Translations under genes and position numbers: made by a program
Notes under the pieces: model-generated
What the model was told of the DNA's origin: nothing
Seen by the model: only the letters and a program-made list of their open reading frames with translations
Database searches by the model: none
Part shown: positions 40,701 through 55,700 of the stretch, piece by piece
Position numbering within the stretch: position 1 is the stretch's first letter
How the letters are laid out: each line of letters opens with the position of its first letter
Assembly: GCA_002633005.1 (NCBI GenBank)
Contig: NMRA01000723.1
Span: forward strand, 67,035 to 131,034
Direction of reading: 5' to 3'
DNA length: 64,000 nucleotides
From: Phoronis australis
Lineage: Eukaryota > Phoronida > Phoronidae

Positions 40701-43700
40701 ATTGCAATGAACAAACCCTGTAAGCTGTAGACTAATTCCTCTGTTTGACCTGTGACCTATCAATTGTCCTACCTCGTTCTTTCTATACCAGCCAATAGCA
40801 TCGCTCAACACATCCACCGCTGAATCATTGTCTTCTTGAGATTTGTAGAGGGACACTAGTGCAGCCACCTGCCACGGAAAAACGAAAACAGGTGTTGTGA
40901 TTAATTGAACTCAATTATCAACTTACAGCAATTCTGACAGGAGCATCTGAAATGAAATCATTGCCACATTATGAAAGGCTTTCAAGAATTATTTTAGACA
41001 ATCGTGGTTTACACAAGGCGAAGTTTAATTAGTTAGCAAGAGTGATGCTCACCCATCAGCAACTGCGGCAACCGGGTCAAGAAAGTGACACTTTACCGAA
41101 AAAATTAGAATTTATCTTGTCAATAACTGTTCAAGTGTGTCAAATTCAAAACAACCTAGTACTACGTACGATGCCAGGTGCATATCGGTCTTCACCCATG
41201 GCCTTGAGTGCGTCGCACGCATTGAACACACTGCCCCCTGCCAGGTAAAGCTGTGCTAACGTCAGATGCACTGTCATGGAGGCATCAGGGTGGCTACTCG
41301 TGTACTCCTGCAACAGACCGTACAAGTCACGTGAGTGGGCTTCACGCTACTCTAATACTCATGACTATTATAAAGGACATTACAAGACATGTGAGTGGGC
41401 CTCATACTACTCTCATACTCATGACTATTACAGAGGACATTACAAGTTACATGAATAAAAACGAGAGACGTTACTTACTAGAAGATTATGTTCGGGAAGA
41501 TCAGTCATGTGAAAATGGACATAATACCTTACCTATAGTCTTCTGGTAAGAGCTGTTCCAGTAAAATCTGTATGGGAGGGGGGAAGGCACTTTTTTTGCA
41601 CCCACCACCCATATTTTCATTTATTTCTTCAGCCTACCACCCGTAATTTTTAATAAGTTTGAAATGCAACCACCCGCAATTTTTTTTGTTGTTCTTGTGG
41701 TTGAATGCACAGGCGCTTAAGTTTCTCTGTTCCTCAATCACCACTGACATAATTCATTACTAAGAAAACATATGTTTCTTACATATGGTTATTACCCATT
41801 GAGAAATTCGAGCACCTGTGGTTCACTGGCGTTATGGGCATGCCGATGGGGAGATCGGAGGGAGTGAAAAAGTTGAAGCTTTTTGCAAGTTGCGTTTTTG
41901 TTTTAGTTGTTGATTCTGTGCGGATTGTTTATAAAATTTACTGAAATTACCCACCATCAAACATTTATGGCACAACAACAACCTGTAAATTTTTATTTTT
42001 TTGAAGTATGACCACCAGCCATTTTGAATTTAAATCAAACACAACCACCAATGAATTTTTATTTCAATTGCCTTCCCCCCTTACCACACGGATTTTACTG
42101 GAACAGCCCTAAGTAAATTATCTCGTTTTTACAGACAATTATAACATTAAAATTTTAGTACTTGACATGAAATTATATATCAGACACCTAGATAACCACA
42201 TACGTGTGTGCTTTTGAAAAACCAAGCAGCAAAGCCGATTCAATATCCTTCCAATATGCTCTTGCATGATCTGTAACTAGGATCTCTGGATTAGGAGGTG
42301 ACTATTCTATTACAAGCCCAAATTCTCAGTCAGCATTTGGCAGAGTTGCAAAATTTGAGCTCTAAAGATATTCAACTGTAAAAAATTCTCCAACCATTTC
42401 ATACCAAGGATCTCAACATTTGCACACCATCGCTTCATGTTCACATGTCACTGTTGGGAAACAAACTAACCCTTACAAAAACAATTGCAGGCAGTCTGAT
42501 ACACGTTGTACCAGACGTGCGCAGGCTTCGGATGTGAGCCCATAGCACTGATGACCGGGAACTATTTTTGTGCTTTATTAATATACGGTTAAAACCCAAC
42601 AGAAGAGCTAGAAACCTGGCTCAAGGGTTTAGCAGTGTGACCTGGTGGGAATCGAACCCATGACCTTGAGTAAAGAAAGCGGGCACATATCAACCAGGCC
42701 ACACTGCCTCCTCCTGACTCTTACCTTAAGTACATCAATAGCCTTGGCGATCTGTTTATCATTGCAGTGCTGTGCCGCCAGTATACGAGGAGGTGTCTCA
42801 CTATCTGGGTACATGGATATGAGGCTCTTGCAGTGCTTTCTGCATTGCTCATTCTGCCAATAAAGAGAAGTGTCATTATTAGGTATGGACAGTGGTCAAA
42901 CTGTGTTATCAGCAAAAAGACGTTTCATGTTATAGGTAACGTTTAATGGAATGTCTTTTGTATAGTGAAGTCAACAAAGAGACATATGTCTAGAGTTAAA
43001 TAAAGAGAGGGCAGTTTTTGGGAGGAAACTTGGGAAGGGAGGGTGCCTGGGAAGGGAGGGACAGAGAGACAAACAAAGAGAGGAGAGAAGGATGGAGTGG
43101 GAAGGAAGGTGGGAGGGAACATTAACCCCAACTTAAGATTTTACAACTTAGTGAGTGACATCATGACAAAAAACCTGCTTAGGTCACGTGATTATAGATT
43201 ATTTCGAACTGCTTACTATGCGTGCTTCTGTATAAATCAAGCAAACTGAATGGTAGTACAAACAAGTTCAGAAACATGGTACTATTCTTACATTTCGTTG
43301 AACACATGACCTGATATACTATAAAACTAAGTTCATTTCATAATAATCCAATTGCCAGAATAAATTTACAAAAGATGGTAACTTAGGTACTACCTATAAA
43401 GTAACATTTGCTATCAATAGTTGTGTAACATACTGTTGAAGCACAATGCAGCTAACAATCATTTTTATTGATTTGCCGATAAACAAGCACCACCCACCTG
43501 GTTGGTATATAAATACAAAAGTCCCTGGTTGATCGCAATCAGCTCCCTCTGCTGACAAGTCAGTTTCTGTTTCAAGTTGTCTGCTGTAGCCACTTTAATC
43601 TTCTTCTTAGAATCAAAGACGTTCTGGTCCTTGTTCAAGGTGACAATGTTGTTGGAAGCCACAGCTATCAGAGCTTGATCTGAAGGTCTGTAATCAACCA

Positions 43701-46700
43701 ATCAGCTGACATTGTGAAGTCACAATAACTAAAGAGGGGAGTTTCAAGGACGATGAGGACATTGTCATACTTTGTAATCTGTCAAGAAGTAATGACAATC
43801 AATTTAAACGAATTACAATATGGTCAGTTGGCGTTCTTCATTTTACACACTTATACAGTCAGACATAGTCGAGTTTAGATATCTGGTTTTGTGACCAGAC
43901 TCATTGCCACGAAGTTGACTTAGTCTGGTTTAAAGTTGGTGGCTGCTTTTCCTTAACCATAACATCAATGTGGCTTCAAAGATACATGCAGTACTCATTA
44001 GGTCAAGATGAAATCGAAAACTTCAAGTTAAATTTGTAATTAGAAAATATGCCAATTGTGCAAGAGTTCTAAACAACAACACTTAACGCTGCCATTAATT
44101 GATAGCATTACTTTCAACAATCACTTAGATGACCAGTGCGTGAATTGAAGCAGTCAAATTTTGAAAAGGCGGGTCAGCCTTACAATTTTCTGAAGCATTT
44201 TTTCTCCTTAGTGACCTAGATGCCAATCACATTAGTTAAGCATATCACCAACTTTCTCAAAGTTTTTAAGACAATGTCCCCTAACTTTGCCAGTACGTTC
44301 CCATAAGTACATCAGCAGCTTCCCCTAAGTATGTCGGCAGCTTCCCCTAAGTATGTCAGTAAGTTTGTCTGAGTATGTCAGTAGCTTCCCCAAAGTATGT
44401 CAATATCTTCCCCTAAGTATGTCAGTAGCTTCCCCAAAGTATGTCAATATCTTCCCCTAAGTATGTCAGTAGCTTCCCCCGAGTATTTCAATAACATGAC
44501 ACCTACTTCTGTTTGACCACTTGATTGTACAACTTCAAAGCCTGTTCAGTCTTTCCAAGCATTTGAAGAGTATATGCCAGTTGTACCCTGTAAAAAACAA
44601 GAATTGTCATGCAGTCTGTGTTTTAAAGATATCCTTTCCACTTCATTTCAGTTAATAACTTCACCAAAGGCATTTGGCTGCAAACCAGATGTATGCACCT
44701 TTAGGTCAAACACAGTCAATTTATAAATAAATTATGTGAATGAAACTTGGATTATTTGTTACATAATGGTAGACGTTAATATGTACTCAACTTAACTTTA
44801 ACTACCAAATGAAAAGGAAAAACAACAAAAGCACCCACTTGATGACACGGACATACCACGGACATACAACAGAAATCCACCTGTGTCTTTAAGTGAAGCT
44901 TAGGTGTATGCACTTGTTTGTGAAACATGTGTTCAAAAAATTCGTTGAAGTGCATGGCCCACAAAACACATATAAATTGTATAAATTTCAAACCAGGAGC
45001 AGAACTCTTACTATAAAGCAGTGTCCTTGCCACTCTCAACAAAACACAACGCACTGCAAACACTCTTTTGCTATGCACAATTGTGTTACAACTATTAGTC
45101 ACAATTGTGTTGCAAAAATCCCGTGATGAGTGATTAATGCACTAAATCTGTGCAATAGAAGTTCAGCTTTTATGATATATGGCTAGAGTTCTTGCAGGGC
45201 GTGGTGTTTTGTGGAGCATGGCAACAGCTTCAACTGATTGGCAAGGGTCTGTCTTCGTGGTGAAGTGTTCTATGTTAACAGAACGTTTACCACTCCTTTT
45301 TGATACACCCTGTACTTGAGTTGATAGAGACAGCTATCACACTACACCTGATCAATCCTAACTCTTCTTCTATGTCTTCTTCTGTGTTATCAGGATCATC
45401 TTCCAGTGTTTTTCGACACAATTCTAATAAAACAAGATATCTTTACATGTCCTTATAACAGTACCTTCTATGACTGATAAACTTTTCTCAAGTATTCTTA
45501 ACCTTAGAATGTTAAAATTTATGGAACAGAATTGTTTATTATTACTGTATTCTCATAATCATCCACCCCACTTATTGCAGTTGTCTGTCATTCCTTGTTG
45601 TTTTAAATAGATCAACAGTGCTAGCACACTACAAGCACAGATAAAAACAACAAATCCCATGATTTTTACCTGCCAATGCTATGAATGAGCTGAAAATCAT
45701 TTTCCATCATTGTAAAGAAATATTGTTACATGTTTTGTGTGACTGCGTAACCTTGTTCATAGTTTACATTTAGGGCTGTTCCAGNCATATCACCAACTTT
45801 CTCAAAGTTTTTAAGACAATGTCCCCTAACTTTGCCAGTACGTTCCCATAAGTACGTCAGTAGCTTCCCCTAAGTATGTCAGCAGCTTCCCCTAAGTATG
45901 TCGGCAGCTTCCCCTAAGTATGTCGGCAGCTTCCTTTGAATATGCCAACAGCTTCCCCTAAGTATGTCAGTAAGTTTGCTTGAGTATGTCAGTGGCTTCC
46001 CCTAAGTATGTCGGCAGCTTCCTTTGAATATGCCAACAGCTTCCCCTAAGTATGTCGGCAGCTTCCCCTAAGTATGTCAGTAAGTTCGTCTGAGTATGTC
46101 AGTAGCTTTCCCAAAGTATGTCAATATCTTCCCTTAAGTATGTCAGTAGCTTCCCCCGAGTATTTCAATAACATGACACCTACTTCTGTTTGACCACTTG
46201 GTTGTACAACTTCAAAGCCTGTTCAGTCTTTCCAAGCATTTGCAGAGTATAAGCCAGTTGTACCCTGTAAAAAAACAAGAATTGTCATGCAGTCTGCGTT
46301 TTAAAGATACCCTTTCCACTTCATTTCAGTTGATAACTTCACCAAAGGCATTTGGCTGCAAACCAGATGTATGCACCTTTAGGTCAAACAGTCAATTTAT
46401 AAATACATTATGTGAATGAAACTTGGATTATTTGTTACATAATGGTAGATGTTAATATGTACTCAACTTTAACTACCAAATGAAAAGGCGAAACAACAAA
46501 AGCACCCACTTGAAGACACGGACATACAACAGAAATCCACCTGTCTTTAAGTGAAGCTTAGGTGCATGCACTTGTTTGTGAAACATGTGTTCAAAAAATT
46601 CTTTGAGGTGCATGGCCCACAAAACACATATAAATTGTATAAATTTCAAACCAGGAGCTGAACTCTTACTATAAAGCAGTGTCCTTGCCACTCTCAACAA

Positions 46701-49700
46701 AACACAACGCACTGCAAACACTCTTTTGCTATGCACAATTGTGTTACAACGATTAGTCACAATTGTGTTGCAAAAATCCCGTGACGAGTGATTAATGCAC
46801 TAAATCTGTGCAATAGAAGTTCAGCTTTTATGATATATGGCTAGAGTTCTTGCAGGGCGTGGTGTTTTGTGGAGCATGGCAACAGCTTCAACTGATTGGC
46901 AAGGGTCTGTCTTCGTGGTGAAGTGTTCTATGTTAACAGAACGTTTACCACTCCTTTTTGATACACCCTGTACTTGAGTTGATAGAGACAGCTATCACAC
47001 TACACCTGATCAATCCTAACTCTTCTTCTATGTCTTCTTCTGTGTTATCAGGATCATCTTCCAGTGTTTTTCGACACAATTCTAATAAAACAAGATATCT
47101 TTACATGTCCTTATAACAGTACCTTCTATGACTGATAAACTTTTCTCAAGTATTCTTAACCTTAGAATGTTAAAATTTATGGAACAGAATTGTTTATTAT
47201 TACTGTATTCTCATAATCATCCACCCCACTTATTGCAGTTGTCTGTCATTCCTTGTTGTTTTAAATAGATCAACAGTGCTAGCACACTACAAGCATAGAT
47301 AAAAACAACAAATCCCATGATTTTTACCTGCCAATGCTATGAATGAGCTGAAAATCATTTTCCATCATTGTAAAGAAATATTGTTACATGTTTTGTGTGA
47401 CTGCGTAACCTTGTTCATAGTTTACATTTAGGGCTGTTCCAGCAAAATCTGTGTGGGAGGGGGGGAAGGCAACTGAAATAAAAATTTATGGGTGGTTGCG
47501 TTTGACTTAAATTCAAAATGGCTGGTGGTCGTACTTCAAAAAAATTAAAATTTACAGGTCATTGTTGTTTCATTGGGCCATAAATGTTTGATGATGGGTA
47601 ATTTTAGTAAATTTTATAAACAATCTGCACAGAATCAAAAACTGAAACAAAAATGCAACTTGCAAAGAGCTCCGACTTTTTCACTCCCTCCGATCTCCCC
47701 ATCGGCATGCCCATAACACCATTTAACCACAGGTGCTCGAATTTCTCAATGGCTAATAACCATATATAAGAAACATATGTTTTCTTAGTAATGAATGACG
47801 TTAGTGGTGATGGAGGAACAGATAAACTCAAGCGCCTGTGCAGTCAACCACAAGAACAAAAAAAAATTACGGTTGGTTGCATTTCAAACTTATAAAAAAT
47901 TACGGGTGGTAGGCTGAAGAAATAAATGAAAAATATGGGTGGTGGGTGCGAAAAAAAGGTGCCTTCCCCCCCTCCCATACAGATTTTACTGGAACAGCCC
48001 TTAGGAAAACCTGAAATTTTTCTATTTTCTATTCAATATAGCAGGTTTTACAGAGGTAACAAGGAAATGTCAGTACTAAATCTGCTTCTGTGCAAAACAA
48101 AGATTTGCAGAATTTTCAGTAAAAGTAGAGCCACATATTAGTGGTGGAATCGGAATTTTTTCAAAATCATTTAATTGTAGATCTTTGATTCGAGGCTTGA
48201 TTCTAAATCGCTTTTGAGTGATAATTTCACTAAGCAAATGCAAGGCTGTTTGCTACGACAGGCAATCAGACCACGTCAAAATACAATGTTGTGTTTCTTT
48301 AGTGAACAACAGATGACGTTGGCTCTACACCACTAGATGAAGATTTGCCAGTGGCTGAGGTGACTTTACACCTCCAGTAAAGTTTTTTTAACGTTTTTAG
48401 CAATACCAGACAAACATCTGAGTGCGTCCCAGGAGACTTCACTGCATTTTTGTGAATTTTTTACCGAGATCAAAGAATTGATTTTCTTGGAAATGATTTG
48501 AATTCGGTGTTTGCCTTTAGTAACGATGTTGGCGATAAGTAATCGAATTGTTGCATCACCAATGTACGCAACTGCTTTCCATAAAACCATAACTCTCAGA
48601 AATGAAGAAACTCAAGCAGTCAACAAAAACTAATGACTAAAATGTAATTAACTTACAATAGAAGCAACGAGATGAATTATCCATAGCTGTCAAAATCCTT
48701 ACCTTCAGACTGCCTCAACATCTCCTCAGCCTGTTTGTATTGCCGTTTACCAATCAAGAAGCAGGCCTTATTGTAACACATCTCGTATGTCTCTTCTCTC
48801 AGGCCTAAGTCTTCCTGCAGGGACAGTACACAAGACTAACATATAAGGCAGTTGAATCTATGGTAATGGCAACTGAATCCACTTTTGGTCTATGTTTAAA
48901 CGAGTAGATTAAAACCCCTAGACACAACTAGTAACCCCATCTTGTGTTTGAACATGGAACCAGTCTACTCCTCATTCAGCTGACAACCATATTCCTGAAG
49001 GTGCGAATCTTCGAATTTCATCTTATGTAATACAGATAATTGCGTGATGCTTCAACTAGGTACTGACTATCACTCAGTGATCATACAGGGTCTGTTGTGC
49101 ATGTGATCCTAAGTTTGACTGCTGATACACTGAAAGCAGCTTTGTTCAACACTCTTGTTAAGACAAAAACTTTCATGAAAGAAGTTTATGATATTCATTT
49201 CACAAATTCGACAACAATAATATCCAGAGTGATGGCAAAAATACTGTCAAACATAGTTTGGTGATTTGGTGTCTATAGCTCATCCAAAGTATGTAATATT
49301 TGGTATCCTATAGATGTTTGCGTGCTTTGATAGCAAATTTACTTTACATCATACTGGCCTCTGTGGATTCTACCTTCCTCAAAGTGTGTTGTATATAATG
49401 CAACAGCTACCCAATAGTAATTGTAAAAACGAAGAGAACATAAATATATGAATACATAATTTACATATTCCTGAATTTTCAACTGGATACATCTGTAAGA
49501 GGAGAGAAATCTAATTCAACTGGCATCAAAATGCACAAAAAGGAAACTTAAGAAAAACTACAAACTTACAGAGACCCCAATCAGATATTACAAAGTACAA
49601 AAACAAGAAACAAAGCATAAAATTTGTAAAACAGATGCCAGACTTTCCCAATGTGGCGTATATACATCACTCAAATTATGCAATATTTGCTATCCTACAT

Positions 49701-52700
49701 ATAAAACCAGGAACAGTTTCTTACCAAGTCACTAGATGGCGATGACAGCTGCAGAGCAGCCATGACTGCAGACAGGTTGGTCTCTCGCTCATCATCATAC
49801 TCATCCTACAAACATGGCAAACTTAAAATAAGATAGAATGCACGGTGCACGATTCTAGACTCAATCAAGCAATAAGTTAACGTGAATATGTAGTTTGCAA
49901 CTTTCCTTCAATTTTCAACAGGGACATCACATTTAATCTTCAGTCTAGCAACATGTAACTTTCATTTTTGATACAGCAATTCGATATTTTCCTCACCACA
50001 GTTAAGCCTGTATTAACTATACAGTTAAAGCAATTGTAAATCCCTAAACCTTAAATTGTTTACAACCAACAACCTTGTGCTGCATTAAACTGGCATTAAC
50101 TTTAAAGGAATGCTAGTCTTTTTGTTAAATTATTTCACAAAAATTTTATAGGAATGTCTAACTTTCTATAAAATCAATGCAGGTCTTTTGACAACTTACT
50201 GCAAAAGCATTTTTTTCATATGATACGATTTACTGCCAACTTTACAATACAATAACTTATAGGTACAACTACTGCTTAAAGTGTCAGTCCCATTAGTATT
50301 CAAAATTTAAGGGCATTAGCACAGGTTTCTGAATACATCTGACGGCTTCATGTTCAAAGGACGTCAACGCGCAAAGATGACTCAACTCTGCTACTAATTT
50401 CAAACTTGAACAGTAAACATATATTAAGTTTATACAGGGAATAAACACAAACCCAACACAGACGTAATTATTTAGCTTGACTTTGGTCTAAATTCAGACC
50501 ACGAAAAATTTAACTATTAATTTTTTCATTTCTGATGGGTTTGTAACATGCTTGCATGAAAATTATTTGATAAGTCATGGTGTCAAGAAACAGAACTTAA
50601 GCCTAAACTTGGAAGACTTCATCTGCGGTACTGGTGTCATTTTTCAAATGCACTGTGGGAGAGTTGTTGGCTAATAAACATCCAGTGATATCAACGATTT
50701 CACGACATGTAACAATACGATGAAAGACAAAACTTGTCACTTGAGCACACCAGAATTGAAAGCACGCATCTTCAAGCTATTAAGTATGAGTACGAATAAG
50801 CAGCCAATACATAAAGAGTGAAAGCGAGCCTCAACACGCATGAAATTGATACATAAATTACTTAATCTTTTGTGCAAAACATTCTTAAGACAAGTACCAT
50901 CAGATCACGCCGAAGTTAATTCTCACTATCTAAAACGCAAATTTTCAATCTGCTCAGACATCTCCAAAGATATCTACGATGTCAGCGGATGTTTACGAGG
51001 TAACAACCATTCTTTGCAGACCTTCCACGCAGGCCTTTTATCTTAGACTAGACTGTGTCCAAGGTGGCCAAATGGACACCCTCATTCAAATTTAGACACA
51101 ATAGTACAGACACCCTGCTCTACATCTGGACGCCCAACTAAAGTAAGCAAGAAAGTATGGTTGTCTCATTTCAGTTGCTAGCAGCAGCTCTGGGATCTCA
51201 TTGGTCTGTCCAGAATAAAAAAGCCAATTTAGAAATGACATAAAATAAGAAAAACCGTGTTGCAAGCATGTCACCATCGTAACATACCACACTATTACAG
51301 CAATTTGACTCAAGTTCATCAAAACGTATCATGCGTCATTGGTCATGGACGCCCTGATAAATTGGGAAACACATTTTGGATATCCTATTTTTGAAATCCC
51401 GCATCAACCCAAAATGACAGCAGCACCACAGACAAAATCCAACTCGTGTCAAGATAATGTCTTACCTGGGTGTTCTTCATCAGGTTCTTGTACAGTGCGA
51501 AGCACTCTTCGAACCTCTCTAATCGGTACAAAACCTGCGCATGCAACTCCTCGAGCCTGAGGTCAGGATCAGGCACAGTCTCTATAGTGACCAGGGCATC
51601 ACTGGTACGATTCAGTCGGTACTGGCAGTATGCTTTCTCGAATGACAGACCCCTACATCAACAATGGTAAAAAAGGTACAGTACACTGCACAACAAATTG
51701 CTAAATTTTCAAGCGGCTATAAACCCACGTTTCCTCCAAGACGGATTTTTTTATTTATACCACTTATTGAGCAGTTTCAGCTTGTTCCGTGCTCACATGA
51801 GAAATGATTCCTGGTCTTGCAAAGAACTGATAATTTGTTATTCAACGAGATCATGCTCGGCACATGAAATGACATGTTGTAGAGCCTGATCTCAAACAAC
51901 AATGAATTGTCTGTTCTTGCGAAGCCCTGAAATCACCTCTAACCTGACTAATGAACATATTGAAACAAGTTTCAAAGCAGTAAGTAGTCTAAATCAAAAG
52001 TTGTTTCTTGCAATGAAAGGTGGTTTATGGATGTCTCAAGTTTCTTGAGTTCAAGAACTGAGCAAGAACGTACATTCCTCGATTGTTTTTGACTTTATCA
52101 ATCATTGAGATTTGGGATTAAGAATTACAAATGAAAGGAATAAATGATCCAGGTTTCTTACCGAGACAACTGTGTATTGCGAAAGATTGCAGTGAGTGCA
52201 TCCTCAAATTTGTCCAGGTGCAGCAAACACACGATTTTACAATGGAAAGCAGTGACATCTTCTGGGGCTTCCTTGAGAACTAGACAAGTACAGAAGAAAA
52301 AATGTTAGACTGTAACACAACACAAGTGGTGGAAGCACGTTAAGGGCAATTCCATTTGTAACGGACGTACAATCAGAGCACATTTTGATCAGTTGTGAAA
52401 AAATATTCATCCTAGGAAAATAATTAATCCATCAATTCATAGGTCTCATTGATAGCTTTCAAAGTCAGTGTGTATCAACTTTTCCCCTATCTTTTAATCT
52501 GACTGAGAAAATTGCCTCTAAAGGGGTTTGACGGACTCAGAGAATTTGATTTTTTAAAAAAATTTTAATGTTAATTTTCTGTGAGTTGCATTAAATTACA
52601 ATATTTTGTTTATATGATGTTTTAGTGGAATGTTTGCAAAGTACAACACACTAATTTTTTTGATGATATCTTCTAAGAAATTTTTGTCAAACAGCTCGAT

Positions 52701-55700
52701 ATAAGTTGAGTTATTGTGACGGACGTACATGACGGACGTACACTCTGAATTTCTAGTATTAAATTGTTCGTTGTGACTAAAATATCAATTCAATGTAATA
52801 AATCAAACTTTTGCGCTCTTTTGCTACTAATTTTGCTTTTAATTAAAATGTACTGATTGACCTTTTGCACGAAATCATCACAGGTAGGTCTATGCTAGGA
52901 ATATACGCTAGGATTTTTACATTTCAATAATAAAGATATAAACCAAGACCCTAAAATTTTGACTTTCCTTTGCAGATACCAAGTAATATAGATGGGAATG
53001 AGAGTGATAATCATTTTGTATTTGACAGCTGTTAGTTATCAGGAAGACCTGTTTTTATGCGTTAAATAGAGCACTAATTCAAAACTAACAAGTAAATGTG
53101 ACTGTCAAATATATAATGTAAAATAAAGTTTAAAACATAACTAATCACTGTCATAGAACTCGCCCTAAGCCGGTACAAAATTATTCTCTGGACCATGCCG
53201 ATGATGGTTCTGATGCATGCCCATGTAAGTAATAATGGTGATGTTTTAAAAGTATTAGTAACAGGGCTTCACCATCTTCTTAAAACAAAGCGTGAAGCAT
53301 GGTTTAGTAGATAGCATCGACTTTTGACATTCATGTTTTGATTCAAATCACCCGTAATGTCTTCCAGTGTGAAAACAAGATATTTTAATTTAATTGATAT
53401 AGGATTATTACTTACATGGTGTAGAATATGTCAAACGTGCCCGAAAATGGGAAGATGTTGTCAACTACCAAATAGAAAGCTATTAGCTAAATTTCACAAT
53501 AATCAAACATGGAATTCCAAAGATAACAGAGAACTTGAAAAAAACAAATCATTGTTCTCCAGAATACCAATTCCAAACTCGACGCAAATTTCTAGAGTTC
53601 AATATCAGTAGTCAACACTGTCTTTTCTCTAGTCTAAAGCCTTAACATCTCCACTGGAAGTATTTATATGTTTCAAAAACGTACACTGAAGGTCAGGTGT
53701 AGCCTACTTTTTGACACTTCGTAGGGCCTTACACGTGAAAACCGCGAATCGTACTCGAAGTACCCATTCAGCTGACGACTGTCTCACGTATAAAAAATTG
53801 TTGTTGCCAGGAAGCACGCGTTACATACCTGTCACTTGTCATCGCAAACATTAGTGTTCGGGAACTAACCATGAAACTACGGGTAGCATATCAGCAAGAA
53901 ATAAACATTGGCACTAATTTCAGAAAGTTTCTAATGCTGTAAAAACTGTTGCGTTATTTTTAAGAGGGATTGCTTTATTTGTTTAATGTATTCACAATTG
54001 AAGTTTTTAAAGTGTAATACCTGATAAAATACCCCACTGATAGTGGACACCTCCGCCCCCCGGAAAATAACTCAGACTGTCACACATACAGTCACCCGGC
54101 GACTCAATGTCATTCAGCCTTAGGCCCTACCAAGACAATTCTTGCACGTTTTAATAGTAGATGTGATCAGCAAGTGCTCAATAAAATGCGTTCTCGTGAT
54201 ACTGCTTGTGTTATTTCTTTAGTTACAATGCACACCTAACTCGTTAGGCCTACATTGCATTTAATCCGGCAAATGAACGCTGATGACACACACACGCTCG
54301 CTCGCTCGTGTATTTTAAACGGGCAGTAGGGCCAAATCCGGTCACCGATTAAGAGTTTTCACCTCGTCAAAAATACACTCCACACTTGAAACTATCACTT
54401 TAAAAAGCGCTTATGCAGAAATTTTCAGTGTGTCCGGTAAGACTTGAACCCAGGTTGGACGAGCGATGGTCAAGCATGTTAACCATTCGGCCAAGAGGCA
54501 ATTGCCGCTTGACAAGAAACTTGGAGAGGCTTTATCTGACTGGGCATATCGTCACAACTGGAAGTCACGTTCCACAACACTACTCCCCGTTCCGCGGAAA
54601 ATGCGCGCTCCCTGGCTTTTAGATCTCAGCAACACCCTAGCATCCTGGAATTTGTCCTCAGCAATGCTTTTTGTATTCTGAATCCACCACTACCAGGTCG
54701 CACTCTCTCCATCTGCCGCTTTACATCTCAGGGTTAATCGTTGGGCAACAATGTAGAAAATTTCAGTGTCTCCGGTGAGACTTGAACCCAGATTGCACGA
54801 GCGACAGTCAAGCATTTAAACCAGGGGCGGATCCAGAATTTTGAGTTAGGGGGGCAACGGTAGAGTATTAGCCAGGATTTTGCCCGTCAGACATTCGCAC
54901 TTCCATCTGCCACATGGAATCTGGGAGAGTTTTAGGGGGGGGCCATGGCCCCATTGGCCCCCCTCAAAATCCACCACTGTAACCCATTCGACCAAGAGGC
55001 AATTGCCGCTTGGCAAGCGACTTACAGAGGCTTTATCTGACTGTACGTGTCGTCACAACCGGAAGTCACGCTTCACAATACTTACTTTCTTCAGTGGCTC
55101 TTTCTACTTCAACACACATCTTCGATGAAGCTTAGTTACGAGAATCAAGGTGACTTTAGCAAAGAATTCCAAGTCCACTTCTTTGGACACTGTTAACTTT
55201 TTCACCACGCGCGATAACCACAAAGTATAACTCCATGTGCATATATGTATGTTTCGTAACTTTNTTTATCTGACTGTGCATATCGTCACAACTGGAAGTC
55301 ACGTTCCACAACACTACTCCCCGTTCCGCGGAAAATGCGCGCTCCCTGGCTTTTAGATCCCAGCAACACCCTAGCATCCTGGAATTTGACCTCAGCAATG
55401 CTTTTTGTATTCTGAATCCACCACTACCAGGTCGCACTCTCTCCATCTGCCGCTTTACATCTCAGGGTTAATCGTCGGGCAACAATGTAGAAAATTTCAG
55501 TGTCTCCGGTGAGACTTGAACCCAGATTGCACGAGCGACAGTCAAGCATTTAAACCAGGGGCGGATCCAGAATTTTGAGTTAGGGTGGGGGGCAACGGTA
55601 GAGTATTAGCCAGGATTTTGCCCGTCAGACATTCGCACTTCCATCTGCCACATGGAATCTGGGAGAGTTTTAGGGGGGGCCATGGCCCCATTGGCCCCCC

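Larger units (their letters stand above)
54531..55263. repeat. 733-bp segment repeated after the N at 55264 (left copy)
   Basis: Runs from TTTATCTGAC to CGTAACTTT and repeats from 55265 to about 56000 with few differences. It includes a SINE copy with its nested MITE. Confidence 0.9.

Noticed and set aside
42632-42708. Functional tRNA gene on the minus strand
   Set aside because: A and B boxes and an acceptor-like stem exist, but the anticodon arm and T stem do not fold properly; a SINE head fits better.
44295-44490. Regular spaced repeats resembling a CRISPR array
   Set aside because: The 22-bp units are adjacent, without unique spacers, in an intron of an animal gene; it is a minisatellite.
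46184-47081. True alternative exons 6 and 7 in SRP72
   Set aside because: The encoded residues are identical between copies and an N sits at the junction, so an assembly duplicate is more likely; kept as a finding, not as extra exons.
54432-54504. Functional tRNA-Ser/Leu
   Set aside because: No acceptor stem, and copies share long non-tRNA flanks, so it is a retroposed family.
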